DNA from: JAGVSR01 sp033765145
Lineage (GTDB): Bacteria; Pseudomonadota; Alphaproteobacteria; Rhizobiales; Hyphomicrobiaceae
Assembly: GCA_033765145.1 (NCBI GenBank)
Contig: JANRIH010000011.1
Location: 5,117 to 69,116, forward strand
Length of the DNA: 64,000 nucleotides
Direction of reading: 5' to 3'
Shown: one piece after another, positions 55,415 to 63,887 of the stretch
Layout of the letters: each line of letters opens with the position of its first letter
Numbering within the stretch: position 1 is the first letter of the stretch
Notes under the pieces: model-generated
What the model was told of the DNA's origin: nothing
Database searches by the model: none
What the model saw: only the letters and a program-made list of their open reading frames with translations
Translations under genes and position numbers: made by a program

Positions 55415-56314
55415 CTATTCCGCCGCCGCTTTGCGCTCCATCAAGAGCGGAACTTCGGTCGCGATCCGAGCCGCAAGCCGCGCCAGATTGTTGGACAGCT
55501 CGCCGAACCCGGCCGTGCGGACCAGGGTCCGTTCGTTGACATAGAGGCCGCGATTGACCTCGATCTGGATCGCGTGAATGCCGCGCAGCGGCCGTCCGTA
55601 GTGCTCGGTGATATAGCCGCCGGCATAGGGACGGTTCATCTGGACGTCGTAGCCGAGGCCGGCCAACGCCGCGCGCAGGAACCGCGTCAGCCGCGGATCA
55701 CAGGATGTGCCGAACCGATCGCCAAGAACCATGTCCGGCCGCTGCCCGGCCGACTGAGCGACGAGGGCGGACGGCATGGAATGGCAATCGACAAGCACCG
55801 CGTAGCCGAACTGGCGCTTAGCGTCCTCGATCAGAGCTTCGAGCGCCTTGTGAAACGGCCAATAGAGACGGTCGATCCGGGTCAGCGCATCCTCGAGACG
55901 CAGGGGCGCGCGGTAGATTTCCTCGCCGTCCGCGACGATACGCGCGATCGTACCCAAGCCCCCGACAACGCGGATCGACTGGGCGTTGGCCCAGTCGGGC
56001 AGGACGTCATGGAACAGTTCGGGGTCGAGTTCGTAGGGCTCACGGTTGACGTCGAGGTAGGCGCGCGGGAAGCGGGCTGCCAGCAGAGGTACGCCGTAGT
56101 CGGCCACGGAGGCGAAGAGTTCGTCGACATAATAGTCCTCCGACCGGCGGAGGGAGACCGGGTCGAGGCGCGACTTCGAGAGAAAGTGCTCAGTATAAAT
56201 GCGTCCCGAATGGGGGGAGCAGAACACGAAGGGCGTCGGCGGACCCGCTGGCCGCAGAATTGTGAACGGAGGATCAAGCTCGCGCTCAATGGCCTGTTCC
56301 TCGGATGCACTCAT
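55415..56314 (-). CDS. N-formylglutamate amidohydrolase family protein
   Basis: FGase-family zinc hydrolase of 299 residues. ATG 56314 (MSASEEQAIERELDPPFTIL) is used, and ATG 56368 is a longer alternative. Landmarks are FVFCSPHSGRIY, FPRAYLDVNREPYELDPELF, the catalytic segment AVLVDCHSMPSALV, NRPYAGGYITEHYGRPLRGI and AIQIEVNRGLYVNE. Family members release formate and glutamate from N-formylglutamate in histidine degradation, but many paralogues act on other formyl or acyl amino acids. It lies upstream of divergent cpdR, a conserved pairing in Hyphomicrobiales. No hut genes are present, so the histidine link is open. Confidence 0.9.
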   Translation of the reverse strand: MSASEEQAIERELDPPFTILRPAGPPTPFVFCSPHSGRIYTEHFLSKSRLDPVSLRRSEDYYVDELFASVADYGVPLLAARFPRAYLDVNREPYELDPELFHDVLPDWANAQSIRVVGGLGTIARIVADGEEIYRAPLRLEDALTRIDRLYWPFHKALEALIEDAKRQFGYAVLVDCHSMPSALVAQSAGQRPDMVLGDRFGTSCDPRLTRFLRAALAGLGYDVQMNRPYAGGYITEHYGRPLRGIHAIQIEVNRGLYVNERTLVRTAGFGELSNNLARLAARIATEVPLLMERKAAAE

Positions 56315-56587
56315 CTCGTCCCATCTTTCGGGTGTTCTCGGCGTCGCTGCCACGCTCTCGGCCTGCATCGACACGCGGTAGCCCCGCAATCTGCCAACGC
56401 GCAGGGCCTCTGTCCATCTCTACCAATGGCGTTCGGTTAGTTGTCCCTCGGCATCGCCAGAGGGTAAGTTTTTCCCGTTCGCGACGGACCTTCAGCCTCC
56501 GTTTACCGGCAATACGCCACATAGGGATGTCACACCGGATGTTATGCGATAGACTGCCGCTCCTCGTATCTCGAAGCCAGGCACGAA

Positions 56588-56974
56588 ATGTCCATCCACC
56601 CTTCCAGCGTACCCGCCCATCGCATCCTTCTGGCCGAAGACGACGACTCGATGCGGGCATTCCTCGAACGCGCCCTCACCAAGGCCGGTTACGACGTTAT
56701 CGGCTTCGCCAACGGCGTCGAGGCGCTCGAGCGGATGGAGCGTGAGCCGTTCACGCTGCTCCTGACCGACATCGTCATGCCGCGCATGGATGGCATCGAG
56801 CTTGCCCGCCGCGCCAGCGAGATCGACCCTGACCTCAAGATCATGTTCATCACTGGTTTCGCCGCCGTGGTTCTCAACAGCGAGAACCAAGGGCCGAAGG
56901 ATGCCCGTGTGCTCTCGAAACCGTTTCATTTGAAGGACCTCGTCCGCGAGGTCGAACGGCTCCTGGCGGCCTGA
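56588..56974 (+). CDS. cpdR: CpdR cell-cycle response regulator
   Basis: Single-domain response regulator of 128 residues. In Caulobacter CpdR, in its unphosphorylated form, targets ClpXP and its substrates to the cell pole and is phosphorylated by CckA-ChpT. The sequence closely follows known CpdR: RILLAEDDDSMRAFLERALT, FTLLLTDIVMPRMDGIELAR, KIMFITGFAAVVLNSENQGP and KDARVLSKPFHLKDLV. The long near-identical ITGFAAVxLNS segment separates it from generic CheY proteins. It is followed by tRNA-Val. Confidence 0.95.
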   Translation: MSIHPSSVPAHRILLAEDDDSMRAFLERALTKAGYDVIGFANGVEALERMEREPFTLLLTDIVMPRMDGIELARRASEIDPDLKIMFITGFAAVVLNSENQGPKDARVLSKPFHLKDLVREVERLLAA

Positions 56975-57068
56975 AAGGCGCCCTTCGCCGGGGCAAAACC
57001 TCTGCTTGCCACCCTCCGGCAATGTGGATATACGAGGCGCTTCCCGAGCGGGGCCGCCCCCGCGAAAC

Positions 57069-57143
57069 GGGCACTTAGCTCAGCGGTAGAGCACTTCCTT
57101 GACATGGAAGGGGTCAGAGGTTCGATCCCTCTAGTGCCCACCA
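57069..57143 (+). tRNA. tRNA-Val (anticodon GAC)
   Basis: A 75-nt cloverleaf. The acceptor arms are GGGCACT and AGTGCCC, and the D-arm is GCTC-AGCGGTA-GAGC. The anticodon arm is CTTCC-TTGACAT-GGAAG with anticodon GAC. The T-arm is AGAGG-TTCGATC-CCTCT, followed by discriminator A and an encoded CCA. No integrase or truncated copy is seen nearby. Confidence 0.98.
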
Positions 57144-57385
57144 TTCGTTTCCGATCGAAACGACGGTTCACGGAAATTGGCGGCCACATACCACCCGGCC
57201 ATTTTCCTCGTGCCAGCGACGACCCGAGGTCCTGAATTTCGCCCCCGATCCCGGTTGACAGCCGCGGGCCTCACGACTAGTTTCCCGCATCTTTTTCCAG
57301 AGCTCGTCGTGGTGCTCTTGCCCGCCGGTCGCCGGCGCGGCCTCAGAGCGTTTCGGCCGGCATCGCCAGTTCAAAGGGCCATCCC

Positions 57386-57511
57386 ATGAAGGTTCGCAAC
57401 TCGTTGAAATCGCTTCGCGGCCGGCATCGCGACAACCGTCTCGTGCGCCGCAAGGGGCGCGTCTATGTCATCAACAAGACCCAGCGCCGCTTCAAGGCCC
57501 GCCAGGGCTGA
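57386..57511 (+). CDS. rpmJ: 50S ribosomal protein L36
   Basis: Ribosomal protein bL36 of 41 residues: MKVRNSLKSLRGRHRDNRLV, RRKGRVYVINKTQRRFKARQ, G. It is the zinc-free (C-minus) type, because the CxxC...C...H ligands of the classical form are missing. It stands alone, as usual for this paralogue in alphaproteobacteria. A 14-bp stem hairpin follows 33 bp downstream. Confidence 0.97.
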   Translation: MKVRNSLKSLRGRHRDNRLVRRKGRVYVINKTQRRFKARQG

Positions 57512-57543
57512 GCGCGCTCGCGCGACTGCATTATCGATCGATT

Positions 57544-57575
57544 TTGCGGCCTCGGGACCATTCCCGGGGCCGCAA
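57544..57575 (+). terminator. hairpin after rpmJ
   Basis: TTGCGGCCTCGGGA pairs with TCCCGGGGCCGCAA (one G-U pair) around a CCAT loop. No T-run follows, but the stem is long and directly downstream of rpmJ. Confidence 0.6.
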
Positions 57576-57638
57576 TCATGTCCAACCTTTAAGACTTGCG
57601 GCTTTGACGTCGGCCTGAGCGTTCCCCTAACGTTGCGC

Positions 57639-58355
57639 ATGGTCATTCGCCGACACGATCGCAGCATTTTCCGCGCCGCCATAGCGGCCGCTTCGTACGT
57701 TGCCGCCGCGCTGCCCTGCATGGTCGCGGCCGCCGCCGAGGGTCCGCCGGGGCCCGTTCCGCCGGGCGAGGCGTCGCCGTCACCCCCGCAGGCCAAGTCT
57801 CCGGAGACAGCGGCACCCTCGGAGGGAGCGCCTCCCGCCGCGAAGCGGCCGGGCAAGCCGCCGGTGCCGAGCCGGACCGAACTCCTCGACGGGCTCTACG
57901 GACAGCTCGCAAAGTCTCCCAATGCCGAAACCTCCGCGACGATCGTCGCCGCGATCGAAGAGGTGTGGGCGCAATCGGGCAGCCCGACGGTCGACGTTCT
58001 GATGGAGCGCGCCATACAGGCCGTGGAACAGAAGCGGGCCGATCTCGCGCTCCAGCTTCTCGACGCAATCGTTGAATTGAAGCCCGACTATCCGGAAGGC
58101 TTTGCGCGGCGCGCGTTCGTGCACGTCATGCAGGACGATCGCAGACGCGCATTAGGCGATCTCCGTCGTGTGCTGGCGCTCGACCCCAACAATTTCCGCG
58201 CCCTCGAAGGGCTCGGGCAGGTGCTGCGCGATGTCGGGGAGAAGAAGGCGGCGCTGGAGGCGGTCCGGCAATTGCTCAAGATCCACCCCTACGCGGACGG
58301 CGCAAAGGAACTCGAAAACGAGCTTCGACGTGAGGTCGAGGGCCAGGGGATTTGA
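57639..58355 (+). CDS. exported TPR protein
   Basis: Protein of 238 residues. ATG 57639 (MVIRRHDRSIFRAAIAAASY) opens a signal peptide ending near MVAAAAEG. A Pro/Ala-rich linker (about 35-75) follows, then a tetratricopeptide array: VDVLMERAIQAVEQKRADLA, LDAIVELKPDYPEGFARRAF and LRRVLALDPNNFRALEGLGQ, then KKAALEAVRQLLKIHPYADG. It is probably a periplasmic protein-interaction module. The partner is unknown. It is convergent with pyk, 60 bp between stops. Confidence 0.87.
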   Translation: MVIRRHDRSIFRAAIAAASYVAAALPCMVAAAAEGPPGPVPPGEASPSPPQAKSPETAAPSEGAPPAAKRPGKPPVPSRTELLDGLYGQLAKSPNAETSATIVAAIEEVWAQSGSPTVDVLMERAIQAVEQKRADLALQLLDAIVELKPDYPEGFARRAFVHVMQDDRRRALGDLRRVLALDPNNFRALEGLGQVLRDVGEKKAALEAVRQLLKIHPYADGAKELENELRREVEGQGI

Positions 58356-58415
58356 TCAGGGCAACCGATCCGCGCCATTCAAAGATGATTACGGCGTCAT
58401 CGCCCTGTCGCCGGA

Positions 58416-59924
58416 TCAGACGATCGGCTGCGGCTTCGGCGCGATCGGCTTCCTGATCTTGCCACCGGTTGGGAAATCGTCGGGCGTATGGCCGTCCGGG
58501 AGCCCGTGCTCATCGACGAATGCCAGGCGGATCATGTTGGTGGCGCCTGGTGACCCAAGCGGCACGCCGGCTGTGATGACAAGACCCTCGCCTGGCTTCA
58601 CGAAGCCTTCCTCGAATGCGATCTGGCAAGCCTTGCGCACCATGTGCGCGAGGTCCTCGGGGTCACCGGTCAGAACGGTATGGATGCCCCACACGAGCGA
58701 CAGTCGCCGTGCAGTCGTGTCGATCGGCGTCAGGCCGATGACGGGAAGGCCGGGGCGTTCGCGCGCGACGCGGAGAGCGGTCGAGCCGGTGGCCGTGTAA
58801 CAGAGGATGGCCGCGACTTTGACGGTGTTCGCGATCGCATAGGCTGCCGCCGCGATGGCGTCAGCGCCGGTTGCCTGCTTCTCGAACTCGTTGGCATGGA
58901 CGTAGGCGTTGTAGCTGGGGTCGGCTTCGACCTCGATCGCCACGCGGTCCATCATCTGGATCGCCTCGACCGGGAATTGGCCGACCGCGGATTCGGCGGA
59001 CAACATCACCGCATCCGCCCCGTCGAACACGGCGGCGGCGACATCGGAGACTTCCGCGCGCGTCGGCATGGGTGAGGAGATCATGCTTTCAAGCATCTGC
59101 GTCGCGACGACGACGGGCTTGCCGGCCTGGCGCGCCTTCCGCGTGATCTGCTTCTGCAGGCCAGGCACACGCTGCACGGGCATTTCGACGCCTAAGTCGC
59201 CGCGCGCGACCATGAAGCCGTCGCCGACCTTGATGATGTCATCGAGATCGTCGATCGCGGACGGCTTCTCGATCTTGACGAGGATCGCGGCGCGGTCGCC
59301 GATGATGCGCTTCGCTTCGCGCACGTCATCGCCGCGCTGAACGAAGGAGAGCGCGATCCAATCGGCGTTTATGGCGAGGGCGCAGCCGAGGTCGGCGTGA
59401 TCCTTTTCGGTCAGCGGGCTGATCGGGAGCACGGTGTCGGGAAGGCTGATGCCCTTGCGGCTTGCGAGCGCGCCGCCGTTGGTGACCTCGGCGGCAATCG
59501 TCGTGCCCGAGCGTCCGATGACGCGCATCCGGATCTTGCCGTCGTCCAGGAGCAGCGCGTGGCCTTCACGGACCGCCTGGAAGATCTGCGGATGGGGAAG
59601 ATAGACGCGTTCGGCGCTGCCAGGATCGGTGTTCGTATCGAACGTGAAGATGGCGCCGTCGTTCACGAACACGCGGCCGCCCGAGAATTCGCCCAAGCGG
59701 AACTTGGGGCCTTGCAGATCGCAGAGAATGCCGACGGCGTGGCGATGCTTGTCGCCGACGGCGCGGATCGTCTCGGCGTATGTTTTCGCCGCGTCATGTG
59801 CGGAATGACTCATGTTGATGCGAAAGACATCGACACCGGCGAGAATGAGGCGTTCGATCATCTCCGGCGACGACGAGGCCGGTCCCAGCGTCGCCACGAT
59901 CTTCACGCGTCTGTTTCGTCTCAT
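58416..59924 (-). CDS. pyk: pyruvate kinase
   Basis: Last step of glycolysis, phosphoenolpyruvate plus ADP to pyruvate plus ATP, 502 residues. Landmarks are VKIVATLGPASSSPEMIERL, FRINMSHSAHD, CDLQGPKFRLGEF, SFVQRGDDV, the catalytic Lys in AILVKIEKPSAID, metal-binding GDGFMVARGDLGVE, and the signature MISSPMPTRAEVSDVAAAVF with DGADAVMLSAESA. The C-terminal regulatory domain is complete. ATG 59924 fits the family start. It lies downstream of the DUF1036 gene on the same strand, a conserved order in Hyphomicrobiales. Confidence 0.97.
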   Translation of the reverse strand: MRRNRRVKIVATLGPASSSPEMIERLILAGVDVFRINMSHSAHDAAKTYAETIRAVGDKHRHAVGILCDLQGPKFRLGEFSGGRVFVNDGAIFTFDTNTDPGSAERVYLPHPQIFQAVREGHALLLDDGKIRMRVIGRSGTTIAAEVTNGGALASRKGISLPDTVLPISPLTEKDHADLGCALAINADWIALSFVQRGDDVREAKRIIGDRAAILVKIEKPSAIDDLDDIIKVGDGFMVARGDLGVEMPVQRVPGLQKQITRKARQAGKPVVVATQMLESMISSPMPTRAEVSDVAAAVFDGADAVMLSAESAVGQFPVEAIQMMDRVAIEVEADPSYNAYVHANEFEKQATGADAIAAAAYAIANTVKVAAILCYTATGSTALRVARERPGLPVIGLTPIDTTARRLSLVWGIHTVLTGDPEDLAHMVRKACQIAFEEGFVKPGEGLVITAGVPLGSPGATNMIRLAFVDEHGLPDGHTPDDFPTGGKIRKPIAPKPQPIV

Positions 59925-60020
59925 GGTGTCTTGTCTGCCTGGCGTTCGCGCTGGATGTCGAGCTTGCTTACGGGCTGGCTCTCATAGTCGGGCAAGCCGT
60001 CATCACGTTTGTGCGGCCGG

Positions 60021-60491
60021 TCACTTCTGTGCGGCCGGTCGTTCGGGATCGGTCAGACGAACGGTCCATTCCTTCGCCTCACCCGTGTCGACCTCGAAGA
60101 ATCCGGTCTGCTTGTAGCCGCGCCGGAGACAATCCTGAACCCCCCTTATGGCGAACGACTTGTCGTCCGTGCACATGGTGCTTTTGCCGGCCCATTCGCC
60201 GCCACGGTCATAGTCGACCGCATGGACATAGATGTACCGGCTCGGGACCGCACCCTTGAGGAGCGTTTCGCAGGTCTGGGAGGCGATATTCCACCAGCCT
60301 TCCGTCGTCCAGCCTTCTTTGTCCTGATAGCCGATGGCGACGCCGACGCTGCTCGCGGTCGAGTTGCATAGCTTCAAGTCTGCCGCCGCGGGAATGATCG
60401 ACATGGCGAGACAGGCTCCGCCAAAAACCGCTCGGATCGCGACCCGTCGCGCCGGCCGCCCAGACTTGCAGCGCAAACCCGGCGTTGCCAT
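60021..60491 (-). CDS. DUF1036 exported protein
   Basis: Small exported protein of 156 residues. ATG 60491 (MATPGLRCKSGRPARRVAIR) opens a signal peptide ending near IIPAAA. The mature part follows the DUF1036 pattern closely: DLKLCNSTASSVGVAIGYQD, GWTTEGWWNIASQTCETLLK, YIYVHAVDYDRGGEWAGKST, then MCTDDKSFAIRGVQDCLRRG and YKQTGFFEVDTGEAKEWTVR. The conserved Cys probably form disulphides. Function is unknown. The synteny with pyk is typical of the order. Confidence 0.92.
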   Translation of the reverse strand: MATPGLRCKSGRPARRVAIRAVFGGACLAMSIIPAAADLKLCNSTASSVGVAIGYQDKEGWTTEGWWNIASQTCETLLKGAVPSRYIYVHAVDYDRGGEWAGKSTMCTDDKSFAIRGVQDCLRRGYKQTGFFEVDTGEAKEWTVRLTDPERPAAQK

Positions 60492-60550
60492 GGTGTCGAT
60501 CATGCTCGCTTCTTCGTTTCACATCGCGCGACCCGCAGCCGCCGCGACCA

Positions 60551-61840
60551 TCATGGATCGACGAGGACGGCCCGGAAGTCGTTCACGTTCGTCTGCGTCG
60601 GGCCGCATTCGAGGAGATCGCCCAGCGCGCGGAAGAACCCCGTGGAATCGTTGTTCTCCAGGAAAGCGGCTGCATTGAGGTTCTTCGCGGCCGAGCGGGC
60701 CAGCGTATCGGGTGTGACGATCGCGCCCGCCGGGTCGTCCGGATTGCCGCCGCCGCCGTCGATGCCGTCCGTATCCCCCGCAATTGCCGAAATTCCCGGT
60801 TCGCCGTTCAGTCCGATGGCGACGCCCATCATGTATTCCTGATTGGGCCCGCCCGATCCGTTGCCCTTGACCGTCACGGTGAACTCGCCGCCCGACAGGA
60901 ACGCGACGCGCTCTCCGCGACGCTTAGCGGCCAACGCCAACTCGGCGTGGAAGCGTCCGACGTCGCGGGCCTCGCCCTCAAGCGAACTGCCGAGCATGTC
61001 GACCCGATAGCCGTTGGCGCGGGCGATCTCGGCGGCGGCCTCGATCGAGGCCTTCGGCGCTGCGACCAGGGTGTAACTGGCGTTTCTGAGCCGCTCGTCG
61101 CCGGGTTTCAGAGTTTCATTGGCTGGGTTAGACAGCGCCGCGAGGATCTCGTCGGAGGCCGTGATGCCGTAGTTCTGCAGAACGGCCCGCGCCTCGCCGA
61201 GGGTCGTCGGATCGGGCACGGTCGGGCCGGAGCCAATGGCATCGGGATCATCGCCCGGAACGTCGGAGATCGCGAGTGTGATGAGGCGGGCGGGATAGGC
61301 CGCCGCCGCGAGCCGGCCGCCCTTGATCCGCGAGAGATGCTTGCGGACCGTGTTCATTTCCGAGATGCGCGCGCCGGATTTCAGGAGCTGTTTCGTCAGC
61401 GCGCGCTTTGCTTCGAACGACACGCCGTCTACGGGAGCGGACCAGAGCGCCGAGGCGCCACCCGACAGGAGGCAGAGGACGAGGTCATTCGGCCCGCCGC
61501 TCTTGGCCAATTGCACGGCGAGCTTGGCGGACGTGATCGAGTTGGCATCCGGAACGGGATGGCCAGCCTCGACGATCGGAATGATGCTGGTTTCGAGGCC
61601 ATAGCCATGACGGGTGGTGACGCAGCCGAAAATGCGGTCGGCTTGGCCGCGGGCGGCATAGTGGTCCTCAGTGGCCTTAGCCATGGCGGCGGTCGCCTTG
61701 CCGGCGCCAACGACAATGAGGCGCCCGCCCGCCGGTATCTCCGGCAGCGACGGGGGCACGCAGACCGCGGGATGGGCCACCGAGACCGCCTTGTCGTACA
61801 TCGCGCGCAAGAGTTGGCGCTGGCGGCCACTGTCGCTCAT
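60551..61840 (-). CDS. gck: glycerate 2-kinase, MOFRL/DUF4147 family
   Basis: Glycerate kinase of the GckA/TtuD family, 429 residues, unrelated in sequence to the GlxK-type enzyme at 27786. ATG 61840 gives MSDSGRQRQLLRAMYDKAVS. Landmarks are RLIVVGAGKATAAMAKATED, ISEMNTVRKHLSRIKGGRLA, LISLLSGGASALWSAP-like text (LCLLSGGASALWSAP), AISDVPGDDPDAIGSGPTVP, and the MOFRL domain with FLSGGEFTVTVKGNGSGGPN and SAIAGDTDGIDGGG. It phosphorylates glycerate to 2-phosphoglycerate in glyoxylate, serine-cycle or tartrate metabolism. It lies next to pyk, whose pathway the product enters via enolase. Confidence 0.93.
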   Translation of the reverse strand: MSDSGRQRQLLRAMYDKAVSVAHPAVCVPPSLPEIPAGGRLIVVGAGKATAAMAKATEDHYAARGQADRIFGCVTTRHGYGLETSIIPIVEAGHPVPDANSITSAKLAVQLAKSGGPNDLVLCLLSGGASALWSAPVDGVSFEAKRALTKQLLKSGARISEMNTVRKHLSRIKGGRLAAAAYPARLITLAISDVPGDDPDAIGSGPTVPDPTTLGEARAVLQNYGITASDEILAALSNPANETLKPGDERLRNASYTLVAAPKASIEAAAEIARANGYRVDMLGSSLEGEARDVGRFHAELALAAKRRGERVAFLSGGEFTVTVKGNGSGGPNQEYMMGVAIGLNGEPGISAIAGDTDGIDGGGGNPDDPAGAIVTPDTLARSAAKNLNAAAFLENNDSTGFFRALGDLLECGPTQTNVNDFRAVLVDP

Positions 61841-62021
61841 GGGTGGGTGTTTCCGTGGGCTGGCGTTTCTTCGACTTTGGTCTGGTTTGGGGGATGGGCC
61901 ATGCCGCGTCAAGCGACGATGCGTCGCTCATCCGTTGGGGTGTATGACGGGCCCGCCCAACCGTGTAGGTAAACACGACCGAGGACGGGGACGGGTGCCG
62001 AGCCGGGGTGAAATCAGCGCC

Positions 62022-63191
62022 ATGAGCAGGGTTGAAACAGCGTCGGGCGCGGTCGTCTCTCCCGTCGAAATCGTACGAGCAGATGCCTCTGCTTGGAACC
62101 CGATCCTCATCCTCTGCGATCACGCCTCCAACGCGATTCCCGCCGAGTACGATGCGCTCGGGCTCGCGCCGGCGGAATTCAACAGGCATATCGCCTACGA
62201 CATCGGCGCGCGCGACGTGGCGCTCGGTCTTGCTCGACGTACCGGCGCGACCGCGATCCTCTCCACGGCCTCGCGCCTCCTCATCGACTTGAACCGCGGC
62301 CTCGACGATCCGACGCTCATCATGCGGCTTTCGGACGGCGCGGTCGTTCCCGGCAATCGGACGCTCACGCCCGAAGATCGGGAGCGCCGGATCGGCCGCT
62401 TCTGGCGGCCCTATCACGATGCCATCCGACAGGAAATCGACCGGCTCCTTGATGCCGGCGTCGTGCCCTGGCTCGTTTCGATCCACACGTTCACGCCGAA
62501 CTGGAAGGGCATTGTGCGGCCTTGGCACGCGGGCATCCTCTGGGACCGGGACCCGCGTCTCGCGCGGGTATTTCTCGAAGGGCTGAGGCGCGACGCTCGG
62601 CTCCTCGTCGGAGACAACGAGCCTTATTCGGGGCGGCTCGAAGGGGATTGCCTCTATCAGCACGGAACGCAACGTGGCCTCGCGCATGCCATCGTCGAAA
62701 TCCGGCAGGACCTCGTGGGAACGGCCTCTGGCGCCGATGAATGGGCGGGGCGTCTGGCCGCCATCGTCACGGAAAGTCTTGCAGATGACGCCCGGAAGGC
62801 CGATCTCTCGCGACAGATTTTGTTCGGTTCCGCGACCGGTCGTCGGCCGGCTCTGCGCGATACCCCCTCAGGAGACACGGCGATGACGACGATCGAGGAT
62901 GCCACGACAATCGAACTCGAGGCCGCAGCCTACCGCAAGCTCGTTGCGCACCTGCGCAAGCGGACCGACGTGCAGAACATCGACATGATGACCCTCGCTG
63001 GGTTCTGCCGCAATTGCCTGGCGAACTGGTACATGGAAGCGGCGGGCGAGCGCGGTATTTCGATGTCGAAGGACGAGGCGCGCGAGATCGTCTACGGCGA
63101 ACCGTACAAGGATTGGCAGGCCAAGCATCAAAAAGAAGCGAGCGCGGACCAACTTCAGGCATTCGAGGCCAAGAAGCCGAAAGATCACTAG
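62022..63191 (+). CDS. N-formylglutamate amidohydrolase fused in frame to DUF1244
   Basis: One frame of 389 residues. Residues 1-287 (ATG 62022, MSRVETASGAVVSPVEIVRA) form an FGase-family hydrolase: PILILCDHASNAIPAEYDAL, RLLIDLNRGLDDPTLIMRLS, VPWLVSIHTFTPNWKG and LLVGDNEPYSGRLEGDCLYQ. Residues 288-389 (from MTTIEDATTIELEAAAYRKL) are a complete DUF1244 protein: LRKRTDVQNIDMMTLAGFCR, NCLANWYMEAAGERG and MSKDEAREIVYGEPYKDWQA. The two are usually separate neighbouring genes. Here no stop divides them, yet the DUF1244 ATG at 62883 keeps a good ribosome site (CAGGAG). Both the fusion and a separate DUF1244 protein may be made. It is divergent from the glycerate kinase. Confidence 0.9.
   Translation: MSRVETASGAVVSPVEIVRADASAWNPILILCDHASNAIPAEYDALGLAPAEFNRHIAYDIGARDVALGLARRTGATAILSTASRLLIDLNRGLDDPTLIMRLSDGAVVPGNRTLTPEDRERRIGRFWRPYHDAIRQEIDRLLDAGVVPWLVSIHTFTPNWKGIVRPWHAGILWDRDPRLARVFLEGLRRDARLLVGDNEPYSGRLEGDCLYQHGTQRGLAHAIVEIRQDLVGTASGADEWAGRLAAIVTESLADDARKADLSRQILFGSATGRRPALRDTPSGDTAMTTIEDATTIELEAAAYRKLVAHLRKRTDVQNIDMMTLAGFCRNCLANWYMEAAGERGISMSKDEAREIVYGEPYKDWQAKHQKEASADQLQAFEAKKPKDH
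62868..62885 (+). promoter_or_regulatory. internal ribosome site and ATG for DUF1244
   Basis: CAGGAG lies 10 bases before the in-frame ATG at 62883 (CAGGAGACACGGCGATG). This ATG is the normal start of DUF1244-family proteins, so independent initiation inside the fused frame is plausible. Confidence 0.55.
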
Positions 63192-63360
63192 CGCGGGCTG
63201 GATGCACTGCCGTGGCGATTCGCGAAAGCGGTTTGCTGCCATGACACGTCAAGCAGAGAAGCTGCTTTATCCCATTGGATTGCGGGTCAGTTAGCCTTGT
63301 TGGCCCGTCTTGTGCCCTCTAGCGTCCAGCCTTCAATCAAGTTTTGCAGAGGGTCACCGC

Positions 63361-63660
63361 ATGAGCACGCTCCAAGTTTCCGCGCAAAAGCAGCTGCGCC
63401 AGTTCGTCGAGCAGATCGAGCGGCTTGAAGAAGAGAAGAAGCAGCTCGCGAGCGACGTGCGCGACAAATATCTCGAGGCCAAAGCCGTTGGTTTCGACGT
63501 CAAGGCGCTGCGCAAGATCGTGTCGCTCCGCAAGAAGAGCAAGGATGAGCGCCAGGAAGAAGAATCCATCCTCGAGGTCTACATGCATGCCCTCGGCATG
63601 CTCGACGATCTGCCGGCCGATGCGGAAGCGCTCGCCGACAAGATGATTGCTGCCGAGTAG
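63361..63660 (+). CDS. gapR: GapR family DNA-binding protein (DUF2312), copy 2
   Basis: Nucleoid-associated protein of 99 residues. ATG 63361 gives MSTLQVSAQKQLRQFVEQIE. The coiled-coil core matches copy 1 at 39498 nearly residue for residue (RLEEEKKQLASDVRDKYLEA, KAVGFDVKALRKIVSLRKKS, then DERQEEESILEVYMHALGML), while the tail is longer. This copy sits next to DUF1244/FGase/DUF1036/pyk, the usual gapR neighbourhood, and so looks like the ancestral one. It is followed by a second oxyR. Confidence 0.96.
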   Translation: MSTLQVSAQKQLRQFVEQIERLEEEKKQLASDVRDKYLEAKAVGFDVKALRKIVSLRKKSKDERQEEESILEVYMHALGMLDDLPADAEALADKMIAAE

Positions 63661-63695
63661 CTCGCCTAATCGCGATAAGACCAGCAACGCTCGAT

Positions 63696-63729
63696 CCGCC
63701 CGGCCCCATTCGGCGCTGGGACCGGGCGG
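63696..63729. terminator. hairpin after gapR copy 2
   Basis: CCGCCCGG (63696-63703) pairs with CCGGGCGG (63722-63729), with further inner pairs CCCA/TGGG. There is no T-run. The position matches the hairpin behind gapR copy 1. Confidence 0.5.
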
Positions 63730-63850
63730 CAGGCGCGAGGCGGTTCGTGGAGCGAGCCGCCCCGAACGGGTGAACGCGGAATTGTGATCTGCGAACCAAG
63801 GTCCGGGGATGTGACAGGGGTGGAGGCTAGTCGCGGGTCGTGATAAGCTC

Positions 63851-63872
63851 CAATCGTTAATCCTGACGATTG
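63851..63872. promoter_or_regulatory. 7-bp inverted repeat upstream of oxyR copy 2
   Basis: CAATCGT (63851-63857) and ACGATTG (63866-63872) are perfect inverted arms 8 bp apart, ending 15 bp before the ATG. This suits a LysR-type autoregulatory site. Upstream of oxyR copy 1 a related imperfect dyad (ATCGTTTC ... GAAACGGAT) is present. Confidence 0.45.
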
Positions 63873-63887
63873 GCATCAGTGGTACTG

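Noticed and set aside
57069..57143. tRNA-Val as an attachment site of an integrated element
   Set aside because: No integrase, no repeated tRNA 3' end nearby, and the flanks are core genes in conserved order.
58416..58800. A 210-codon + strand frame running from the TPR gene into pyk
   Set aside because: It is an antisense shadow of pyk and an out-of-frame reading of the TPR gene end.
62022..63191. Simple annotation as two separate genes
   Set aside because: No stop codon separates the two domains, so the frame must be reported as one, with the internal start noted.
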